From Leptolyngbya sp. 'hensonii' (lineage in GTDB: Bacteria; Cyanobacteriota; Cyanobacteriia; GCF-001939115): a stretch of 64,000 nt of DNA. Both the position numbers and the translations under genes were made by a program. Under the pieces are notes generated by a model. It was given only the letters and a program-made list of their open reading frames with translations. It searched no databases and was not told the DNA's origin. The stretch's first letter is position 1, and every line of letters begins with the position of its first letter. The stretch spans positions 124,001 to 188,000 of the forward strand of contig NZ_MQTZ01000044.1 in the NCBI RefSeq assembly GCF_001939115.1. Direction: 5' to 3'. Below, piece by piece: positions 9,048 to 19,337 of the stretch.

Positions 9048-10376
9048 CTAGTTTTGGGAGGATTCCAGGGAGTTCTTGTTGATCTGATTTCGGTGTGGCA
9101 TCACCATCACCTTATCGACCCGATTGCCATCCATATCCATCACCTCAAACCGCAGGCCCTGCCACTCAAAGTAATCGGCAGAGGTGGGAATCCGGCCCAG
9201 ATGCATAATCACAAACCCCCCCAGGGTGTGGTAGTTGCCCCGTTCTTCGCCGGGGATCTCTTCAATCTCCAGCACTTCTTTGAACTCATCCACGGACATC
9301 ATCCCATCCAGCAACCAGGAGCCATCCTCTCGCTGAATGGCCTGGGGCTCTTCCAGGGTGCTGATGGAGGGGATATCTCCAATAATCGCCTGCAGAATGT
9401 CATCCAGGGTGACTAAACCCTGGATCACCCCGTATTCATCCACCACCAGGCCCACATGGGTACTGGCCTGTTTGAATAGCTCCAGGATTTTCAGGGCTCT
9501 GGTACTTTCGGGGATAAAGAGGGGTTGTTGTAGAGATTCCACCAGGTTGATCGACTGGTCTTCGAACATCCGCTTCAAGAGATAGTTGACATGCACGACC
9601 CCCAGAACGTTATCCAGTTCTCCCTGGCAAACGGGAAAGCGAGAATGGGCACTCTGACTGATCACCCGGCGATTGATTTCGATCGAGTCATCGACATCTA
9701 GCCAGACAATATCTGGGCGCGGGGTCATGAGAGAGCTGACCCGTCGATCGCCCAGGCGAAAGACTCGCTCTACCATGTCCTGTTCCGCTTCCTCAATCAT
9801 GCCGGACTCGGTTCCCTGTTGCAGCAGGACTTTGATTTCCTCCTCTGTCACCTCTGGTTCATCGGACGGGTTGATCCCCAATAACCGCAGCACCAGATCG
9901 GTGGAACCGCTCAGGAGATGGACGAGGGGATACACGATCGTCGAGAGGGTCTGCATGGGCTGGGCAAGGGCAGTGGCAATCCTTTCTGGATTACTCATGG
10001 CCAGACGCTTTGGCACCAGTTCTCCCATAATCAGAGAGAGATAGGTAATCACCAGCACCACGATGCCAAAAGCTAGAGCATCTGCATAAGGTGCAACGGT
10101 GGGAATGGTCTTCAGGGCGATCGCGAGCCGATTGGCAAGGGTGGCTCCTCCAAAAGCACCGGCCATAATGCCAATCAGGGTGATTCCGACCTGAACAGTG
10201 GACAGAAAATGGTTGGGGGAATTGGCCAGATCCAGGGCTGTAGCGGCTTTCTTATTGCCCTTATTCGCGAGTTGTTGCAGGCGAGTCTTGCGGGATGAAA
10301 CCACTGCAAGCTCAGACATGGCAAATACACCGTTAGCAATGATCAGGAGCAGAATGATGAAAATTTCAACAGCCAT
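9048..10376 (-). CDS. CNNM/CorC-HlyC family membrane protein (DUF21-CBS-CorC_HlyC)
   Basis: A 442-residue protein. An N-terminal DUF21 membrane domain holds four hydrophobic segments within residues 1-170. It is followed by a tandem CBS domain pair (about residues 210-330, including MTPRPDIVWLDVDD and LVVDEYGVIQGLVTLDD) and a C-terminal CorC_HlyC domain (DGMMSVDEFKEVL onward). Relatives are often labelled hemolysin but act in divalent cation, especially magnesium, efflux or homeostasis. I place the start at 10376 (MAVEIFIILL), where the membrane segment begins; an extension of 18 codons is possible but unlikely. Confidence 0.88.
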   Translation of the reverse strand: MAVEIFIILLLIIANGVFAMSELAVVSSRKTRLQQLANKGNKKAATALDLANSPNHFLSTVQVGITLIGIMAGAFGGATLANRLAIALKTIPTVAPYADALAFGIVVLVITYLSLIMGELVPKRLAMSNPERIATALAQPMQTLSTIVYPLVHLLSGSTDLVLRLLGINPSDEPEVTEEEIKVLLQQGTESGMIEEAEQDMVERVFRLGDRRVSSLMTPRPDIVWLDVDDSIEINRRVISQSAHSRFPVCQGELDNVLGVVHVNYLLKRMFEDQSINLVESLQQPLFIPESTRALKILELFKQASTHVGLVVDEYGVIQGLVTLDDILQAIIGDIPSISTLEEPQAIQREDGSWLLDGMMSVDEFKEVLEIEEIPGEERGNYHTLGGFVIMHLGRIPTSADYFEWQGLRFEVMDMDGNRVDKVMVMPHRNQINKNSLESSQN

Positions 10377-10815
10377 AGCTATAGGTTTGTGAAGTTGCCC
10401 ATGGAATGCTGGGCGACACCCGCAGCGCACTTCTCAGCTTGAGAACTGGCTGTTCGGTTGAGGTGAGATCCTCCGACCGAAAGGGATAAAAGTTCTGTCA
10501 CGTCAATTAGTATCCTATGATCAAATCCCGGTTTTCTGATAAAAAGCTCTATCCGTGGCCTGGATTGCAGGGCTCTGTCGCTTTCTTCCCCCAGATTTTG
10601 GCATGGGCATTGTGGCCTTCTGGTGCTCAGCCCCAGGGACATTCGGGAGTGAAAGGAATCAACTGTTGTGGGGGGAAACGGGCAGGGAAGCGCTATCAGG
10701 ATTGCCCCGATCGGGGGAATTTGATGGGAAAAGGCAACCAGACTCGGACAGCCTTCTAGAATAGGTAAAGATCAGTAACGCTACTGTCTGCCTCTGTCCG
10801 GTTTCCTCCTCGCCT
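10377..10815. other. intergenic region upstream of mfd
   Basis: This 439-base gap lies between two divergent genes and should hold both their promoters. Short open frames exist on both strands (for example 10517-10759), but their translations are low-complexity or rich in rare residues and show no ribosome site or family resemblance. A TAGAAT sequence near 10756 could be a -10 element for mfd, without a clear -35. I see no RNA gene or repeat here. Confidence 0.4.
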
Positions 10816-13800
10816 ATGGCTTTCTCTGCAATTATTCGGTCCCTGGGGCGATTGCCCCTCACCTCAGAACTGTCCACTAAGTTGAATCAACAGCAGTTTC
10901 TGACGTTGAATGGCTTACCTCGTCTGCCTAAGGGTATCGTTACGTCTGCGCTGGCGCAGTTTCGGCAGCGACCACTGCTGGTGATCACCGCCACCCTGGA
11001 GGAAGCAGGCCGCTGGACGGCCCAACTGGAGGCCATGGGCTGGCAAACCGTCCATTTCTATCCCACTTCAGAGGCCTCCCCCTACGAGCCTTTTGATCCG
11101 GAAGCTGAAATGACTTGGGGACAGATGCAGGTGTTGGCCGACCTGGTTAAGAATGTCCAGAGCCAATCTTCAGCGATCTCTACCCTGGCGATCGTTGCTA
11201 CCGATCGCGCCCTCCAGCCCCATCTGCCACCCGTTGAGGCGTTTCGGGCCTTTTGCCTGACCTTGCAGCGGGGTATGGAGTTGGATCTGGCCACCCTCAG
11301 CAGCGAACTGGCCCGCCTGGGGTATGAGCGGGTGTCTCTGGTGGAGATGGAAGGGCAGTGGAGCCGTCGGGGAGACATCATTGACCTGTTCCCGGTCGCG
11401 TCGGAGTTGCCGGTGCGCCTGGAGTGGTTTGGAGATGAGCTGGATCAGTTGCGGGAATTTGATCCGGCGACTCAACGATCGCTGGACCGGATCGATCACC
11501 TCACTTTGACGCCGACTGGCTTCGGTCCGATTGTTTTCCCAGAACTGACCGGGAAATGGGCAGAGGCTGTCCAAGCCCACCTCTCGCCCCAGGAGCAGGA
11601 GAAGTTTGCCGAAAAGAATCCACCGGAAGGGATTCGTCGTTTCCTGGGGCTGGCCTACGATCGACCGGCCTCCCTGCTGGATTACCTGCCTGCCGAAACC
11701 CTGATTGCGATCGATGAACTGGATCAGTGTCGCGCCCACAGCGATCGCTGGCTGGAACACAGTGAAGAACAGTGGCAGGAAGTCAGTACCTTACCCAAAA
11801 TTCATCGCTCCTTCCAGGAAGCCCAGGCTGAGGTGGACTGCTTCCTGCGGCTGTATCTGACAGAACTGGCGGAAGAAAAAGTAGGGCTGAATCTGGCCAG
11901 TCGGCCCGTACCCGCGATTCCCCACCAATTTGGCAAGCTGGCGGAGACCTTGCGGGGAGAACGCGATCGGGGGTTTGCGATCTGGCTGATGTCGGCCCAA
12001 CCCTCCCGCTCGGTGTCCTTGTTGCAGGAGCACGACTGCCCGGCCCAGTTTATTCCCAATCCCAGGGATTTTCTGGCGATCGAGAAGCTGCAAAACCAGA
12101 AGACCCCCGTGGCCCTGAAATATTCCGGGGCAGCGGAACTGGAGGGTTTCATTCTGCCGACCTTCCGGCTGGTTCTGGTTACCGATCGGGAATTCTTTGG
12201 CCAGCATTCCCTGGCCAGTCCGGCCTATGTGCGTAAGCGGCGACGGGCAGCATCCAAGCAGGTGGACCCGAATAAACTCCAACTGGGGGATTTTGTCGTT
12301 CATAAGAGCCATGGCATTGGGCGGTTCCTGAAGCTGGAAAGCCTGACCATCAATCAGGAAACCCGCGATTACCTGGTGCTGCAATATGCGGATGGCCTGT
12401 TGCGAGTGGCTGCTGATCAGGTGGGTAGCCTGTCTCGCTTTCGCGCCGTTGGGGAGCAGCCGCCGGAACTGAGTAAGATGTCCGGCAAAGCCTGGGAGAA
12501 AACGAAAAGTAAGGTCCGCAAGTCAATTAAAAAACTGGCGGTGGATCTGCTCCAGCTTTATGCCAACCGGGCGCAACAACAGGGCTTTCCCTACCCGATC
12601 GACAGCCCCTGGCAGGAAGAGATGGAAGACTCTTTTGCCTATCAGCCTACCCCGGACCAGCTCAAGGCCATCCAGGATGTGAAGCGGGATATGGAGAGCG
12701 ATCGGCCTATGGATCGGCTGGTCTGTGGCGATGTCGGCTTTGGCAAGACAGAAGTGGCCATTCGTGCTATCTTCAAGGCCGTCACCGCCGGGAAACAGGT
12801 GGCGTTGCTGGCTCCCACGACGATTCTGACCCAGCAGCACTACCACACCCTGAAGGAGCGGTTTGCCCCCTATCCTGTTCAGGTGGGTTTGCTGAACCGG
12901 TTCCGGACGGCTGAGGAACGGCGCAATATTCAGCAACGATTGGTGACGGGTGAGCTGGATATTGTGGTTGGAACCCATCAGTTGCTGGGGAAAGAGGTGC
13001 GCTTCCGGGATCTGGGGCTGCTGGTGGTAGATGAGGAACAGCGCTTCGGGGTGAACCAGAAGGAGAAAATTAAGACCCTCAAAACTCAGGTGGATGTGCT
13101 GACCCTGAGTGCGACGCCCATTCCCCGCACTCTGTACATGGCCCTGTCGGGAGTCCGGGAAATGAGTCTGATTACCACACCACCGCCTTCTCGCCGTCCG
13201 ATCAAAACCCATCTGGCGGCCTATGAATCTGAATTGGTGCGGACGGCCATTCGTCAGGAACTGGATCGGGGTGGTCAGGTCTTCTATGTGGTGCCCCGGG
13301 TGGAAGGGATTGAGGAAATTTCCGGTCGTCTGCGGGAGATGATTCCGGGGGCCAGACTGGCGATCGCCCATGGCCAGATGCCAGAGGCGGAGTTGGAGGC
13401 TACCATGCTCACCTTCAGTAACGGAGACGCCGATATTCTGCTCTGTACCACGATCATCGAATCCGGTCTGGATATTCCTAGGGTGAATACGATCCTGATT
13501 GAGGATGCCCAGCGCTTTGGCCTATCTCAGTTGTACCAGTTGCGGGGCCGGGTTGGCAGGGCCGGGATTCAGGCCCATGCCTGGTTATTCTATCCGCGCC
13601 AGGACACCCTATCGGACGCGGCCCGTCAGCGGTTGCGGGCGATTCAGGAGTTCACCCAGTTGGGGTCGGGCTATCAGTTGGCTGTACGGGATATGGAAAT
13701 CCGGGGGGTAGGCAGTCTCCTGGGGGCGGAACAGTCGGGGCAAATGGATGCGATCGGCTTTGATCTCTATATGGAAATGCTAGAGGAAGCCATCCAGGAG

Positions 13801-14295
13801 ATTCGCGGTCAGGAAATTCCCCAGGTGGACGACACCCAGATCGATCTCAGCCTGACGGCCTTTATTCCGGCAGACTATATCCCCGATTTGGATCAGAAGA
13901 TGAGTGCCTATCGGGCGGTGGCCGCAGCTTCCTCAAAAGCGGAACTCACCCAGATTGCGGCTGAGTGGAGCGATCGCTATGGTCCCTTGCCAACGGCAGC
14001 CCAACAACTGATTCGGGTGCTGGAGCTGAAACAGGTAGCCCGCAAACTGGGTTTCTCCCGCATCAAGCCAGAGGGCAATCAGCATGTGGTGCTCGAGACG
14101 CCGATGGAGGAACCAGCCTGGAATTTGCTCCGGGCTAACCTGCCGGAGAATCTGCACACCCGCTTTGTCTACAGCCCCGGTAAAGTAACCGTGCGGGGAC
14201 TGGCGATGATGGGGGCTGATCGACAACTTGACAACCTGATCGACTGGTTGAGCAAAATGCAGGGAGCCCTGCCAGAAGCTGTTCTTACCCGTTAG
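10816..14295 (+). CDS. mfd: transcription-repair coupling factor Mfd
   Basis: An 1159-residue protein of full family length. It displaces RNA polymerase stalled at DNA lesions and recruits UvrA for nucleotide excision repair. The UvrB-like N-terminal module occupies about residues 1-330. The RNA-polymerase interacting domain begins at [20 protein letters not shown] (about residue 488). The RecG-like translocase has Walker [15 protein letters not shown] (about 640) and the DEEQ box [10 protein letters not shown]. The C-terminal regulatory domain follows [16 protein letters not shown]. The gene stands alone, with a Uma2 gene 40 bases downstream on the same strand. Confidence 0.97.
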   Translation: MAFSAIIRSLGRLPLTSELSTKLNQQQFLTLNGLPRLPKGIVTSALAQFRQRPLLVITATLEEAGRWTAQLEAMGWQTVHFYPTSEASPYEPFDPEAEMTWGQMQVLADLVKNVQSQSSAISTLAIVATDRALQPHLPPVEAFRAFCLTLQRGMELDLATLSSELARLGYERVSLVEMEGQWSRRGDIIDLFPVASELPVRLEWFGDELDQLREFDPATQRSLDRIDHLTLTPTGFGPIVFPELTGKWAEAVQAHLSPQEQEKFAEKNPPEGIRRFLGLAYDRPASLLDYLPAETLIAIDELDQCRAHSDRWLEHSEEQWQEVSTLPKIHRSFQEAQAEVDCFLRLYLTELAEEKVGLNLASRPVPAIPHQFGKLAETLRGERDRGFAIWLMSAQPSRSVSLLQEHDCPAQFIPNPRDFLAIEKLQNQKTPVALKYSGAAELEGFILPTFRLVLVTDREFFGQHSLASPAYVRKRRRAASKQVDPNKLQLGDFVVHKSHGIGRFLKLESLTINQETRDYLVLQYADGLLRVAADQVGSLSRFRAVGEQPPELSKMSGKAWEKTKSKVRKSIKKLAVDLLQLYANRAQQQGFPYPIDSPWQEEMEDSFAYQPTPDQLKAIQDVKRDMESDRPMDRLVCGDVGFGKTEVAIRAIFKAVTAGKQVALLAPTTILTQQHYHTLKERFAPYPVQVGLLNRFRTAEERRNIQQRLVTGELDIVVGTHQLLGKEVRFRDLGLLVVDEEQRFGVNQKEKIKTLKTQVDVLTLSATPIPRTLYMALSGVREMSLITTPPPSRRPIKTHLAAYESELVRTAIRQELDRGGQVFYVVPRVEGIEEISGRLREMIPGARLAIAHGQMPEAELEATMLTFSNGDADILLCTTIIESGLDIPRVNTILIEDAQRFGLSQLYQLRGRVGRAGIQAHAWLFYPRQDTLSDAARQRLRAIQEFTQLGSGYQLAVRDMEIRGVGSLLGAEQSGQMDAIGFDLYMEMLEEAIQEIRGQEIPQVDDTQIDLSLTAFIPADYIPDLDQKMSAYRAVAAASSKAELTQIAAEWSDRYGPLPTAAQQLIRVLELKQVARKLGFSRIKPEGNQHVVLETPMEEPAWNLLRANLPENLHTRFVYSPGKVTVRGLAMMGADRQLDNLIDWLSKMQGALPEAVLTR

Positions 14296-14335
14296 CAGTT
14301 TTATACTGAAATCAGGGTAGTTGGGAGCAAGCCTG

Positions 14336-14980
14336 ATGGATGTCGTAATTACGCCAGAAAGCATCGATCTGTCGCCCGGTGGAGAAGTGATTCTCTGTCA
14401 TCAAACCTGGGCCAATTATGAGGCCCTCTTAGAGAGCCGTCAGGACCAGGCTGCGATCAAAATTTCCTTTGATGCCAGCACTCAGAAACTTCGTCTTATG
14501 GCCCCTTTACCCAAACACGGTAATGGTTCGGATATTCTTGCCGATTTGGTTAAATGTCTGCTCCGCCATCAAGGGCAAGACTGGCAAAGCTTCCATCCTG
14601 TGACGTTGAAGCGGTTTAAACAGATTGGGTTAGAACCCGATAGCTGTTTTTATATTCAAAATCGTGCCGCTATTTTAGGAAAAGAAACGATCGATCTGGA
14701 GTGTGATCCTCCCCCAGATTTAGCCATTGAAATTGACCTGACTTCCTTCACGCAACCAGAAGATTATGAGCCGATCGGGGTGCCTGAACTCTGGATTTAC
14801 CAGGGTCAAACTCTGGCGATTTATCTGTTCGATGGACAGCATTACCAGGCCAGTTCCACCAGTCTTCTCTTCCCGAATATTCCTGTGCCGCAACTGATGC
14901 CAACCTACGTTGAGCAAGCCTGGACAGAAGGTTCGAGTGTTGCTTTAAGAGCCTTTGAAAGTACGTTGCAAAATTATTAA
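14336..14980 (+). CDS. Uma2 family (DUF820) protein
   Basis: A 214-residue Uma2-family member. The core PPPDLAIEIDLTSFTQ followed by GVPELWIYQGQTL carries the PD-(D/E)xK-like acidic residues, and LEPDSCFYIQNRAAIL is a family signature shared with the gene at 7.3 kb. The ATG at 14336 is preceded by GGGAG at 14323-14327 with good spacing, so I reject the upstream TTG at 14321. It could be read through from mfd (40-base gap). Biological role unknown. Confidence 0.88.
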   Translation: MDVVITPESIDLSPGGEVILCHQTWANYEALLESRQDQAAIKISFDASTQKLRLMAPLPKHGNGSDILADLVKCLLRHQGQDWQSFHPVTLKRFKQIGLEPDSCFYIQNRAAILGKETIDLECDPPPDLAIEIDLTSFTQPEDYEPIGVPELWIYQGQTLAIYLFDGQHYQASSTSLLFPNIPVPQLMPTYVEQAWTEGSSVALRAFESTLQNY

Positions 14981-15098
14981 TCCAGTCTGGGTGACGGTTA
15001 TCCTGTTGTTAGATCACTTGGAGCTTGAGGTAAACAAGCTGCAAGATTGTATCGGTAGCAGCCTTCTGATGATGAAACCTCCTGGAACCACCCGCAGG

Positions 15099-15279
15099 GT
15101 GCATCCCAGTTTTGCAAGGTTGCCCACCCCAGGGGAAGCCGCTCTGCGTCTACATCCCCCAGCCCCTTCTCCCTTATTGGGAGAAGGGGAGCCAGATTCA
15201 AAGTCCCTCTCCCAGAACGGGAGAGGGATTTAGGGTCTAGCTTGCTTCCCGCAGGGTGGGCTACAAAAGTGGGATGCAC
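15099..15279. repeat. MITE-like element with imperfect terminal inverted repeats
   Basis: The left arm (15099-15130, GTGCATCCCAGTTTTGCAAG then GTTGCCCACCCC) is the imperfect reverse complement of the right arm (15255-15279, GGTGGGCTACAAAAGTGGGATGCAC). Between them lie two perfect short hairpins of the dispersed CTTCTCCC/GGGAGAAG and CCTCTCCC/GGGAGAGG type. There is no coding capacity. The element fills the gap between the Uma2 gene and the hypothetical gene on the minus strand and overlaps the last codons of the latter. Confidence 0.65.
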
Positions 15280-16076
15280 TCCCACCGTTTTCTGATCCAC
15301 TCCCACCGTTTGCTAAAGCGTTTCTCTTGGCTGGTTCCAGCATCAAGCTTATCGGCAGGAACAATACCTTTTTCTTGGCAACTTTGAACATAGCCACTAA
15401 CTACATTACGCAACCAACGAGTGACAAGTTTAGGACCAAAACTGATCGTAATTCTCTCATCGTCAGAGGACGACCAATAATACATAATCTCTTCTCCGCG
15501 CGTGAATCCATGTGTGCGTCTTGACCCAGTAGCAAGATGAACTAGAGGACAACGGTAAAACGTGTAGAGCAGAGAACCATATTCATATTCTTCTAAAAAA
15601 TCAAAAAGATTAGGGCGAGTTAGGAGGTCAGGGCACTCTTGAGCAAGCTCGTCGCGTGATACATCTAGATACGACTTGGGCAATTCATGGGATCTAAGGA
15701 ATTCATTAGGATTATCGCTCAATCGTTTACTGAGAAGTTGATCAGCAATGTGAGCATCTTTTGGGCAATAGTATTTCCAATCTTCGGCGAAGCATACAAC
15801 AGCGACTTTACTGACACGAAGATCATTTGGAACAAAGCTCTTTAAAAGCCGAGCTAGTCGAATGGAAGATGGAACACTTCCACCTAATTCACTTTCCAGT
15901 TGTCGTTTAACATTGGGAAAGTCATTGAACCAAATCTCGGCAAGTGCGTCAAGAGATGCTGTTGCTAGTGTGTATGCATCGACAGTAGAACCTGAATCCG
16001 CCATATCATCTGCCAATTGAGCACGTTTGTAGAAATAGTGTTCAAAAGGATCATTTGAAACTGGCGTGAAAATCAT
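15261..16076 (-). CDS. hypothetical protein, unusual C terminus
   Basis: A predicted 271-residue soluble protein without recognisable domain signatures. It is rich in aromatic residues and acidic/basic pairs (YKRAQLADDMADSG, VVCFAEDWKYYCPKDAH, GEEIMYYWSSSDDER). The gene is visibly more AT-rich than its neighbours, which could mean recent acquisition. The start at 16076 (MIFTPVSN) is an ATG; a TTG five codons upstream is possible. The final residues RFSKRWEWIRKRWECIPLL are encoded by a short tandem repeat and by the arm of the adjacent repeat element, so the original stop was probably displaced. Confidence 0.65.
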   Translation of the reverse strand: MIFTPVSNDPFEHYFYKRAQLADDMADSGSTVDAYTLATASLDALAEIWFNDFPNVKRQLESELGGSVPSSIRLARLLKSFVPNDLRVSKVAVVCFAEDWKYYCPKDAHIADQLLSKRLSDNPNEFLRSHELPKSYLDVSRDELAQECPDLLTRPNLFDFLEEYEYGSLLYTFYRCPLVHLATGSRRTHGFTRGEEIMYYWSSSDDERITISFGPKLVTRWLRNVVSGYVQSCQEKGIVPADKLDAGTSQEKRFSKRWEWIRKRWECIPLL

Positions 16077-16137
16077 AAAAACAGAACACAATACAATTGT
16101 AGTTTGATTGTAACACGCTCATCTGGCTAACAAACAG

Positions 16138-16659
16138 TTAGGGTGATTTATCCTGTTCTGCTTCGATCCATTCACTCGGTTCACCGGGATAGAAGCGACT
16201 ATCCAGGATTTCCGCCAAACTGTAAGGGCATTCTGTCGGAAATGTGCGATGCGGTAAATTTGTCTCTCCAACTGCCAGTTCCACCCCCTTCAGATACGCT
16301 TTGCGAACTGCTGCTGCAACGTAGGGGGTGAGACTGGGGTTGTCTTCCAGAAGTTCAGTGATATCCAGGCGTTGAATGCGAAGGGTTGCTAACCAGCTAC
16401 GGCTGCGATGTTGGGGTTGATAGTGCCATTTCAGCAAATGCCCAAGCAACAGGCTCAAGCGGTTACGAAGTTCCTGGCGTTGCTGCTTTCCCAAAGATTC
16501 AATTTCCTCAATGAGATTTGGCAAATCAATTCGGCTCCACTGTTGGGTGCGCAGCAGCAGAGCCTGTTCCTGTGTCCAGGCATAGAAATCGGCGTTGTAG
16601 AGATTGGGCGCAGCCATGGGATGTTTTGCCGTTTCTGAATTTGTTTCGGGCACGGGCAT
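16138..16659 (-). CDS. DUF29 family protein
   Basis: A protein of about 173 residues matching the DUF29 family, which is multi-copy in cyanobacteria and has no known function. The signature is LYNADFYAWTQEQALLLR near the N terminus, then LIEEIESLGKQQRQELRNRL and LLKWHYQPQHRSRSW. I chose the ATG at 16659 because GGAG lies seven bases upstream; ATGs at 16689 and 16617 are alternatives. Same strand as the hypothetical gene downstream, with a 61-base gap. Confidence 0.85.
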   Translation of the reverse strand: MPVPETNSETAKHPMAAPNLYNADFYAWTQEQALLLRTQQWSRIDLPNLIEEIESLGKQQRQELRNRLSLLLGHLLKWHYQPQHRSRSWLATLRIQRLDITELLEDNPSLTPYVAAAVRKAYLKGVELAVGETNLPHRTFPTECPYSLAEILDSRFYPGEPSEWIEAEQDKSP

Positions 16660-16836
16660 CAACTTACTCCAACCGCGATCTTTTACCATTTTAAAGCGTT
16701 CTTTATGGGTTCACTCCATGAATTGCTTCTCGGGCAACTAGAATCCAGGCTTTTCAAACATCCTCTAAAATGGTGACTAATTCTACGGATTGCTTGGCTC
16801 TACATTTGTTCAAACCTCATAAAGCTACGTTTTCCT

Positions 16837-17445
16837 ATGGATCAACCCTATTCCCAGTCCGATCCGATTACGTTGGTGATTTCTGAGATTGTTCACCCCG
16901 ATCGCATTCCGGAATACGAAGCTTGGACCCAGGGGATTAATCAGGCAGTCCAGCAGTTTGAGGGCTTTCTGGGGGCCGAATTGTTTCGGCCTCGAGATCA
17001 TGACTACCCCGAATATGTGGTGATTCTCAAGTTCGATACCTATGAGAACTTCAGAACCTGGACGACCTCCGCCGTTTACCGGGACTGGATGGAGAAATCC
17101 CGTGGACTGGTCACGGTGCGATCGCGCCAGCAATTTCTCAGTGGCATGGAACTTTGGTTTACCCTCCCATCCGCTTTGAAATCATCTGCCCAACCGGCCT
17201 ATTACAAAAAGGTGATCATCGGCATTCTGTCTGTTTATCCCCTGATTGTCTTGAGTAATCTCCTGTTAGGGCCTCTGTTAGCCGGATTGCCCCCCCTGCT
17301 GGGGTTGTTGATTTCCGTCAGTCTCGTTTCTGCCCTGTTGACCTATCCAGTGATGCCCTGGTTAACCCAGTGGTTGGAATTCTGGCTCTACCCCTCCGTA
17401 ACCAAACGGCACAACCGGGTAGACAATGGTCATAGGAGCCCATAA
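16837..17445 (+). CDS. antibiotic biosynthesis monooxygenase-domain membrane protein
   Basis: A 202-residue protein. The first 110 residues form an ABM-type ferredoxin-like fold (ITLVISEIVHPDRIPEYEAW, FEGFLGAELFRP, YVVILKFDTYENFRTW). Two hydrophobic segments follow at about residues 126-146 and 150-172. The combination ABM plus C-terminal membrane pair is a known architecture of uncharacterised proteins. The ABM label does not imply antibiotic synthesis. The next gene begins nine bases after its stop, so the two are probably cotranscribed. Confidence 0.8.
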   Translation: MDQPYSQSDPITLVISEIVHPDRIPEYEAWTQGINQAVQQFEGFLGAELFRPRDHDYPEYVVILKFDTYENFRTWTTSAVYRDWMEKSRGLVTVRSRQQFLSGMELWFTLPSALKSSAQPAYYKKVIIGILSVYPLIVLSNLLLGPLLAGLPPLLGLLISVSLVSALLTYPVMPWLTQWLEFWLYPSVTKRHNRVDNGHRSP

Positions 17446-17454
17446 ATTTCTGTG

Positions 17455-18243
17455 ATGCACGTTGTTAATCAGACCTCAACCCAATTGATTCTCCGTCATT
17501 TTCCCCTGCGGGCCTGGGTGCTGAGCGGTTCCCTTCTGACCACGATGATTGTTCTGGGATTGTTGCTGATCCAGGGTGGACAAAGGACCACCCTGGACTG
17601 TCGGCGATCGGTCCCTGACCAGGGCAACTGTCGGTTGCTGGTGGGGGTGCCCGGACGGGACCCCCTGGCGGATCAAACCATTCCCCTGACTGAGATTGCC
17701 GAGGCGGAAGTGCAGACGTTTACCACTGGGGCCGTTGCGAAGGGGGCTGAGGAGACTTATACAGTTTTATTGCTGACGCCCACTCGTAAAATTTCCTTCC
17801 AGTCTCTCCAGTCTTCCAGGGCGGAAGCAGAAGCAGTTGTCAGCCGCATCAACCAGTTTTTGCAGAATCCCTCCGAACAGATCCTGACCCTGACCTATCG
17901 CCACAATACCTTTAGCTGGCGGCTGGATTCTGGTTTCGTGGTCCTGTTGCTTCTGGTTGGTGTCCCCGCCTTAGTGTTGTTGCTGATTCTGGTCTCTGCC
18001 GAAAGCCAGATCCTCACCTACACTTTTGATAAGACCCAGGGACAGTTGACGATTAAGGCCAAGGGGATATTCGGTCAGCGGGTCGAGCAGTTTCCCTTGC
18101 ATGAGATTGGTCCAGCTCTGGCGGAGATTTCCTACTCGGGGCTGCCCTTGATTTTGCCTAATACTCCGATCGCGACGGCAGGCACAATTCACATTAATTT
18201 TGATCTGAAGTGTCAGATTGCCCTCAAGAGCTTTTTTAGCTGA
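17455..18243 (+). CDS. hypothetical membrane protein
   Basis: A 262-residue protein with two hydrophobic segments (about residues 21-40 and 160-182) and soluble sections between and after them. I do not recognise a family. The layout, a hydrophobic pair separated by a beta-rich region and followed by a region resembling a PH-like strand pattern (TYTFDKTQGQLTIKAKG), suggests a membrane-anchored protein facing the cytoplasm. The ATG at 17455 follows a GTG at 17452. It probably forms a two-gene unit with the ABM-domain gene and is convergent with trhO (12-base gap). Confidence 0.7.
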   Translation: MHVVNQTSTQLILRHFPLRAWVLSGSLLTTMIVLGLLLIQGGQRTTLDCRRSVPDQGNCRLLVGVPGRDPLADQTIPLTEIAEAEVQTFTTGAVAKGAEETYTVLLLTPTRKISFQSLQSSRAEAEAVVSRINQFLQNPSEQILTLTYRHNTFSWRLDSGFVVLLLLVGVPALVLLLILVSAESQILTYTFDKTQGQLTIKAKGIFGQRVEQFPLHEIGPALAEISYSGLPLILPNTPIATAGTIHINFDLKCQIALKSFFS

Positions 18244-18255
18244 GGAGGCAGTCTT

Positions 18256-19068
18256 TTAAGCACAGTAGGGACAGCTCACACCCGCTTCATATTGCTCTGA
18301 AGTCCTGTCTGCTTCAGACAGGGGATGACCGCAGGCCGGGCACATGTCATAGGTGCCTTGGCTCAGACCGTGTTCTACCGCCACCCGCTGATCAAAGACA
18401 AAGCACTCTCCTTCCCAGAGGCTGTCTTCGGGGGGCACCTCTTCCAGGTAGTGGAGAATGCCGCCCTGCAGATGGTATACCTCCGGAAAGCCCAGACTCA
18501 GCATGTAAGCGGATGCCTTTTCGCAGCGAATGCCGCCCGTACAGAACATGGCCACTTTCCGATGCTGGCCTGGATTGAGATGGCGCTGGACATAGGCTGG
18601 AAATTCGCGAAAGGATTCTAGATGGGGATCGATCGCCCCCTTAAAGGTGCCCACCCCCACTTCGTAGCCATTGCGGGTGTCGATCACCAGTATCTCTGGG
18701 TCGGAAATCAGGTCATTCCAGTCCTGGGGAGCCACGTAGGTGCCTGCCCGATCGCCTGGATTCACTTCCGGCATCCCCAGGGTGACGATCTCCCGCTTCA
18801 GGCGCACTTTCATCCGATCGAAGGGCAGCACCTCGGCTGTGGATTCTCGTGGGTACAGGTCTGTTAGCCGGGGATCGGCTCGCAGGAACGCCAGCACGGC
18901 ATCCACTGCGGCGCGAGACCCGGCGATCGTCCCATTGATCCCCTCCTCAGCCAGGAGAAGGGTTCCCCGTAGCCCCTGCTGCTGGCAGAAAGCCAGTAGG
19001 GGCTCGCGTTTTTCGGCATAATCTGGCAATCGAACGAACTTATAAAATGTGGCAACAATGACTTCCAT
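18256..19068 (-). CDS. trhO: tRNA uridine(34) hydroxylase TrhO (rhodanese family)
   Basis: A 270-residue TrhO/YceA protein. TrhO performs oxygen-dependent hydroxylation of uridine 34 in certain tRNAs, the first step to cmo5U/mo5U. The N-terminal acylphosphatase-like domain carries [17 protein letters not shown]. The central rhodanese domain has the active-site loop [11 protein letters not shown] with Cys176 and Cys182. The C terminus holds two CPxC pairs (CPAC, CPYC), probably metal binding. The tRNA-Ala(UGC) gene, whose wobble base is U34, lies 115 bases beyond its start, on the other strand; this may be coincidence. Confidence 0.92.
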   Translation of the reverse strand: MEVIVATFYKFVRLPDYAEKREPLLAFCQQQGLRGTLLLAEEGINGTIAGSRAAVDAVLAFLRADPRLTDLYPRESTAEVLPFDRMKVRLKREIVTLGMPEVNPGDRAGTYVAPQDWNDLISDPEILVIDTRNGYEVGVGTFKGAIDPHLESFREFPAYVQRHLNPGQHRKVAMFCTGGIRCEKASAYMLSLGFPEVYHLQGGILHYLEEVPPEDSLWEGECFVFDQRVAVEHGLSQGTYDMCPACGHPLSEADRTSEQYEAGVSCPYCA

Positions 19069-19183
19069 GTCCCCATGCTAAAAAAATTTGTCCCTCAAGT
19101 GACAAAAACTTTTGCAAAACTTGCTATTTAACCTGGTACGATTAGAAAAGTGCATGTACAGGTTTGCCTGTAACCACAAGTAA

Positions 19184-19256
19184 GGGGAATTAGCTCAGTT
19201 GGTAGAGCGCCTGCTTTGCAAGCAGGATGTCAGCGGTTCGAGTCCGCTATTCTCCA
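19184..19256 (+). tRNA. tRNA-Ala (anticodon UGC)
   Basis: A 73-base cloverleaf without encoded CCA. The acceptor arm GGGGAAT pairs with ATTCTCC (one G-U), the discriminator base is A at 19256, and the D arm is GCTC..GAGC. The anticodon stem CCTGC/GCAGG encloses the loop TTTGCAA with anticodon TGC at 19217-19219. The T arm has GGTTCGAGTCC. It stands alone between trhO and the hydrolase gene rather than inside an rRNA operon. Confidence 0.97.
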
Positions 19257-19337
19257 TTTTCTAAACCTGATAAATTCTTTTTACAAATTTTTTAAGGGAT
19301 TGATCTGGATTTGTCCGTATTCACACTGAATGAGTCA

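Noticed and set aside
10517-10759. 80-codon open frame upstream of mfd
   Set aside because: Composition is unusual (many Gly, Pro, Trp, Cys), there is no ribosome site and it ends inside the likely mfd promoter region.
10670-10770. Possible SRP or other small RNA upstream of mfd
   Set aside because: The stretch is purine-rich with some pairing, but the conserved SRP loop motif and a matching 3' strand are absent.
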